Below the pieces are notes generated by a model. The model was not told the origin of the DNA. It saw only the letters and a program-made list of their open reading frames with translations, and ran no database searches. Below are positions 62,001-64,000 of a stretch of 64,000 bases of DNA, piece after piece (within the stretch, counting starts at the first letter, position 1; the number at the start of each line of letters is the position of its first letter). This stretch comes from RH2-MAG17b sp050745265 (GTDB lineage Bacteria; Acidobacteriota; Terriglobia; UBA7540), in NCBI GenBank assembly GCA_050745265.1, contig JBOGKE010000100.1:10667-74666 (forward strand), in the 5' to 3' direction. A program made the translations under genes and the position numbers.

Positions 62001-62798
62001 GTGAAATTGGTTGGTTCCGCTCTTGATCTCCACGTTGGCGGAACTTCCGCCCGCGAACCCCTCATTGGTGTTGAAATTGCCCGTCGTGATGTTAACGGTC
62101 TGGATCGAGTCGGAGGAGGGGATGTAGGCCGTATCCTCCGGCACCCAGATGTTCCACTGCGTGACGCCGTCAATCTTAATGCTGTTGCCGTAATCGCCGG
62201 TTCCGTTGCTGCTGAACGCCAGCGCGCGCGAGGGATTTGTCGGGATCGAGTGCGAGCTCTCGGGAGGCGAAATGCCGGGAACGGCCCGGAACAACTGCTC
62301 GAAATTGTTGCCCGGCGCCATGGGAACGTTCTCGACCTCCTGCTCCGACAAATTGCTGTGGACGTCGGCGCGGTCGGTCTGGAGCAACGGAGCGGCGCTG
62401 GTCACATTCACCGTCTGGTTCACCGCGCCCAGCTCGAGCGTGGCGTCCACGCGCGCGGTGAAGTTGTACGGCACTTCCACACTGCTCCGGGCAAAGGTCT
62501 TGAAGCCGTGAGCCGAAACCTTCACGGTATAAGTTCCTGAGGGCAGCGTGGACACGGTGTAGCCGCCGGAGGAGTTGGTGACAGCGGTCCGCGTCAGGTT
62601 CGTCTGCTCTTGCGTGACGGTCACAGCCGCACCCGGCACCGCCGCGCCGGATGGGTCTTTCACAGTGCCGACAATCGTGCTGTAAAGAACCTGCGCAGCC
62701 CCGCCGGCCGGAAACGCCGCAACGCATATCAACGCGACAATCGCCAGGCTCGCAAGCCGGACTGCCGCAAAGTTCCTGTTCGAATGAGTGCCGGTCAT
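59022..62798 (-). CDS. TonB-dependent receptor, Oar-like, copy 3
   Basis: This 1258-residue protein has a signal peptide (LASLAIVALICVAAFPAGG, cleavage near AAQ) and a carboxypeptidase-regulatory-like domain at about residues 40-125 (STIVGTVKDPSGAAVPGAAV). It has a plug with IKIDGVTQWNIWVPED and KSGTNQFHGDVYEY, and a large barrel ending FEFNARLSF. The start ATG 62798 has GGGAGG correctly spaced. The ligand is unknown. A strong promoter with a LacI-type palindrome is about 530 bp upstream, on the same strand, and repeat hairpins lie in the leader between them. Confidence 0.92.
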   Translation of the reverse strand: MTGTHSNRNFAAVRLASLAIVALICVAAFPAGGAAQVLYSTIVGTVKDPSGAAVPGAAVTVTQEQTNLTRTAVTNSSGGYTVSTLPSGTYTVKVSAHGFKTFARSSVEVPYNFTARVDATLELGAVNQTVNVTSAAPLLQTDRADVHSNLSEQEVENVPMAPGNNFEQLFRAVPGISPPESSHSIPTNPSRALAFSSNGTGDYGNSIKIDGVTQWNIWVPEDTAYIPSSDSIQTVNITTGNFNTNEGFAGGSSANVEIKSGTNQFHGDVYEYHYDQAMEALEFFAPHDHITRSPKDIFNQFGGSVGGPIKKNKLFFFSNVELTREYAFSSKDQTIASPAMMKGDLRGLVGSIPGATAVNPDVVYDPATGKSDGSGRTQIFATNNSSDPRTYNAVCMPGQTGDVTLSSGFTECPNVIPTNRISPVANALDALLPQQNLPNSSSNVPDNNFIGSADTHFNRITTDNKINWNATNKFTMFGHIGYLNYGTLDPQVFGPVGGEEIDSSFIGNEGMGGGHTLTTSITGNYVATPNFVIEGNFGFTRQVSNSQQLDLATKEGQTLKWTNAAGVAGTGIPGANGTRFFEGSWPTFKIGSFSTLGTYNGYMPYFRNDPQFVWSGSANWIHGRHTLNFGGAFMDQHLNQTQPEWNAGGTSWPAAGGFDFTSGPTECKGCVASGKTTSGNAYNDFASFLLGVSSGWGRNIMVPNEFHTVTHMFALYAGDTWQVRPKLTATYGVRWEYYPFPTRSGTPAGVERYDFATGQMLNCGEGGNSISCGTTVSQKYFSPRIGLAYRATNTTVVRAGYGIAYEPFNLIDDLRTNYPILIPLNEGSPNSLLAAGVMNPQDFQNTPGGECAKYASYCFGAGGTLPVGIVPPSPLPSLTTASNAIPGNVNLVTAGNSAPRGYVQSWNFTIQKELPGNWVAQAGYVATRTVGQEGILDLNVQSPIGPAGCTPGKCGGSASQPFNSLSSTKGACTSSASTALGCRTGGTSIITPITEAHYDSLQATLGHRFNNGLEVDLAYTWSKTIGEAIHGGGQLGNDQKSSPYIQTPAFFNLNRGLAPWDRPQNFEAVFVWQPFFGPGKRFARTGISSEILGGWQLSGIFSSFSQTPVGELNAGSSSLNASGNEQRPNRLCSNITKIEQVGYGENWFDPSCFGGVDTQNFGNSAFYIFHGPHIDNLDAALFRNFKLSERFNLQFRAQAFNATNTPAFSNPSAGCGNVTSATDPVCNSTSFGQVRGTTNFGRHGNDFRQFEFNARLSF

Positions 62799-62955
62799 AA
62801 TCCCTCCCGTTGTTCTGAATTTCCCCGTCCGCCGGCGATGACGAATGCCGATTTCAACCTTCTCGAAAATCGCTGTCGGTCGCCTATGGTTCAGGGGGCG
62901 CGGCCGTAACCCCGCCCTCTCAAATTCAAGCCGCCCTCATGAATGATCCAACCGC

Positions 62956-63037
62956 GTAGCGCAGACCTCCGCTATTGAAGTCTGCGGCTTTTGCCCAGCG
63001 GAAAAAGCGCGGACCTGAAAAACGCAGGTCCGCGCTA
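62956..63037. repeat. GCGGACCY hairpin repeat, copy B
   Basis: A stem with CGCAGAC / GTCTGCG (about 62960-62986) and a longer stem GCGCGGACCTG / CAGGTCCGCGC (about 63007-63035) repeat the two-hairpin layout seen at 58560-58641. Similar linkers (GGCTTTTGCCCAGCG versus GGCTTTGCCACGAGC) join the hairpins. It lies in the 921-bp gap 62799-63719, which contains no recognisable gene; a small GGCGGGCAGCCTGA tandem is near 63135-63165. Confidence 0.75.
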
Positions 63038-63325
63038 CTACTGCTTCGCTCTTTTCCGCTTGGCCGAAATCGACGTGCGGAGCCGAGCCTGAAGCGCAGA
63101 TCGGCGAAGTTACACGAATCGCGTTCCCTAGGAGGAGGCGGGCAGCCTGAGGCGGGCAGCCTGAGCCCGGCAGCGTGATCTTCAACCCGCCTGCCTTAAA
63201 TACCTGCGGCAGGCCTCGGAAGGCCCATCCCTAGTCCGTCGGCGGCACGTCACGAGGCGCATCCTGTCTCCCCGCCGGCCCTTGAAATTCCCTCCGCCGG
63301 AGCGGAGCGGCCGAACGCCTCGTGG

Positions 63326-63379
63326 TTGGAACCGCTTCCAACTGACCGTTTATTTATCACGGTCCCGCCACCCTGTCAA
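63326..63379 (-). promoter_or_regulatory. Sigma-70 promoter and LacI-type operator (TTGGAACCGCTTCCAA) upstream of TonB receptor 3
   Basis: On the minus strand TTGACA (63374-63379), a spacer of exactly 17 bp, and TAAATA (63351-63356) form a near-consensus promoter. Nine bases after the -10 is a 16-bp palindrome (63326-63341) with central CG. The only downstream gene on this strand is the TonB receptor at 62798, so the transcript would have a leader of about 540 nt. Confidence 0.6.
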
Positions 63380-63719
63380 GCAGAATTATTGCTATACATC
63401 GTTGCTCATTATCCTGCGGAAACACTTCGGTTTAGTTAACGATGTGACGGGCTGCCCGGTCGTCGGAGATGCTCGATTATTCGTCACACCTGATCATGTT
63501 GTGGTCCTGTGCGTTGAGTCGGAAACCGTGCGGAGACGAGCGTCAAACGCAGGATGAGGATAGGCACACCGGCGGTCAACGACTTGGGGCCTTGGGCTTT
63601 CGCCGCGGGGCGTATGAAGAGCTCACACCGCCCGTGGCAACTTCACAACGCCAGAGCGCGCGCAAAGCTGTTGACGCCGGTAATCGTCCCAAATGAGGAG
63701 CTGTTGTAGCCGTTCCGGG

Positions 63720-64000
63720 CTAAAAGACCAGCTTCAGCGCCAGCTGCCCGATGCGCGGATCGCCCGCGCCCGTGATCGTTCCAAAGCCTCCGCTGCTCTT
63801 GCTTGCGCTTGGATTATTGAAGTTGACGGTGTTAAATACGTTGAAGAACTCCGCGCGGAACTGCAGGTTCACGCGCTCCGAGATCGCGAAGTTCTTGAAC
63901 AGCCCCATATCCCAGAACCACGAGCTCGGACCGTAGAAGCTGTCTTTGCCGAGCGTGCCGAACGTGCCCACCACGGGAAGATCAAACGCCGCAGGATTCA
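63720..64000 (-). CDS. TonB-dependent receptor, copy 4, C-terminal part only
   Basis: The frame is open from the window end to a TAA at 63720-63722, giving about 92 residues of an Oar-like barrel C-terminus. It contains SFYGPSSWFWDMGLFKNFAI, then NLQFRAEFFNVFNTVNF, and ends PRIGQLALKLVF. These segments are the normal last strands of the family. The rest of the gene lies beyond base 64000. Confidence 0.9.
   Translation of the reverse strand, partial: NPAAFDLPVVGTFGTLGKDSFYGPSSWFWDMGLFKNFAISERVNLQFRAEFFNVFNTVNFNNPSASKSSGGFGTITGAGDPRIGQLALKLVF

Noticed and set aside
63282..63557. Open frame of 91 codons on the plus strand
   Set aside because: It runs over the reverse-strand promoter and operator, has no ribosome site and resembles no family.

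Overview
The window is a stretch of a high-GC genome that looks like an Acidobacteriota (Terriglobia-type) chromosome. This is an inference from several features together: four very large Oar-like TonB-dependent receptors with an N-terminal carboxypeptidase-regulatory-like domain, an acidobacterial-type Hfq, a cupin whose metal-site residue numbering matches that described for the Granulicella hydroxynitrile lyase, a BshA homologue, and dispersed palindromic spacers of the TGTCATTCTGAGCGAAGCGAAG kind. I see no rRNA, tRNA, CRISPR array, transposase or phage gene.

Layout. (1) 1-7.0 kb: a copper/silver efflux block, made of a truncated Cys-rich exported protein and a CusC-CusB-CusA tripartite pump. 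CusA keeps the three-methionine substrate site and CusB carries an extra Met-rich YtkA-like domain. (2) 7.3-13.9 kb: Hfq, a small exported protein, BshA, a sugar epimerase, a NodB deacetylase, a GT28 glycosyltransferase, and a phosphoesterase with a histone-like basic tail. (3) 14-25.7 kb, minus strand: a BamA/TamA-type outer-membrane protein, an esterase/TlpA-thioredoxin/Ala-rich operon, a two-subunit molybdenum hydroxylase, a ThuA relic, a DJ-1/PfpI protein and a methyltransferase. (4) 25.9-31.6 kb: a sigma-54 response regulator with its histidine kinase, a PilZ protein, a PIG-L deacetylase and an aldehyde dehydrogenase. (5) 31.7-38.5 kb, minus strand: ribulokinase, then a Gld-type ABC export/gliding-like operon (DUF4340, GldG, permease, ATPase) split by a four-helix-bundle gene. 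(6) 38.8-47.9 kb: two divergent GH51 arabinofuranosidases (one with a frameshift), a TonB-dependent receptor and an AraC regulator. (7) 48.2-55.2 kb: UDP-glucose dehydrogenase and UDP-xylose synthase, a hydroxynitrile-lyase-like cupin with an aldo/keto reductase, a seven-haem cytochrome and a TPR protein. (8) 55.3-64 kb: three more TonB-dependent receptors, the last cut by the window edge.

How it fits together. The most coherent functional story is arabinose polymer use. Two exported arabinofuranosidases and one outer-membrane receptor share near-identical LacI-type operators (TGWAAGCGTTTSCA) next to sigma-70-like promoters, and ribulokinase and possibly the aldehyde dehydrogenase would act on the sugar. 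No LacI gene lies in the window, so the regulator is elsewhere. Two other TonB receptors carry a different LacI-type palindrome (TGGAAnCGnTTCCA) placed the same way, which suggests a family of receptors each keyed to its own sugar regulator.

I found no clear candidate for an entirely new defence or mobile system. The most unusual items are the shared operator architecture, the homopolymer frameshift in the second GH51 gene, the basic-tailed phosphoesterase, the methionine-rich CusB fusion and the four-helix-bundle cassette inside the ABC operon.
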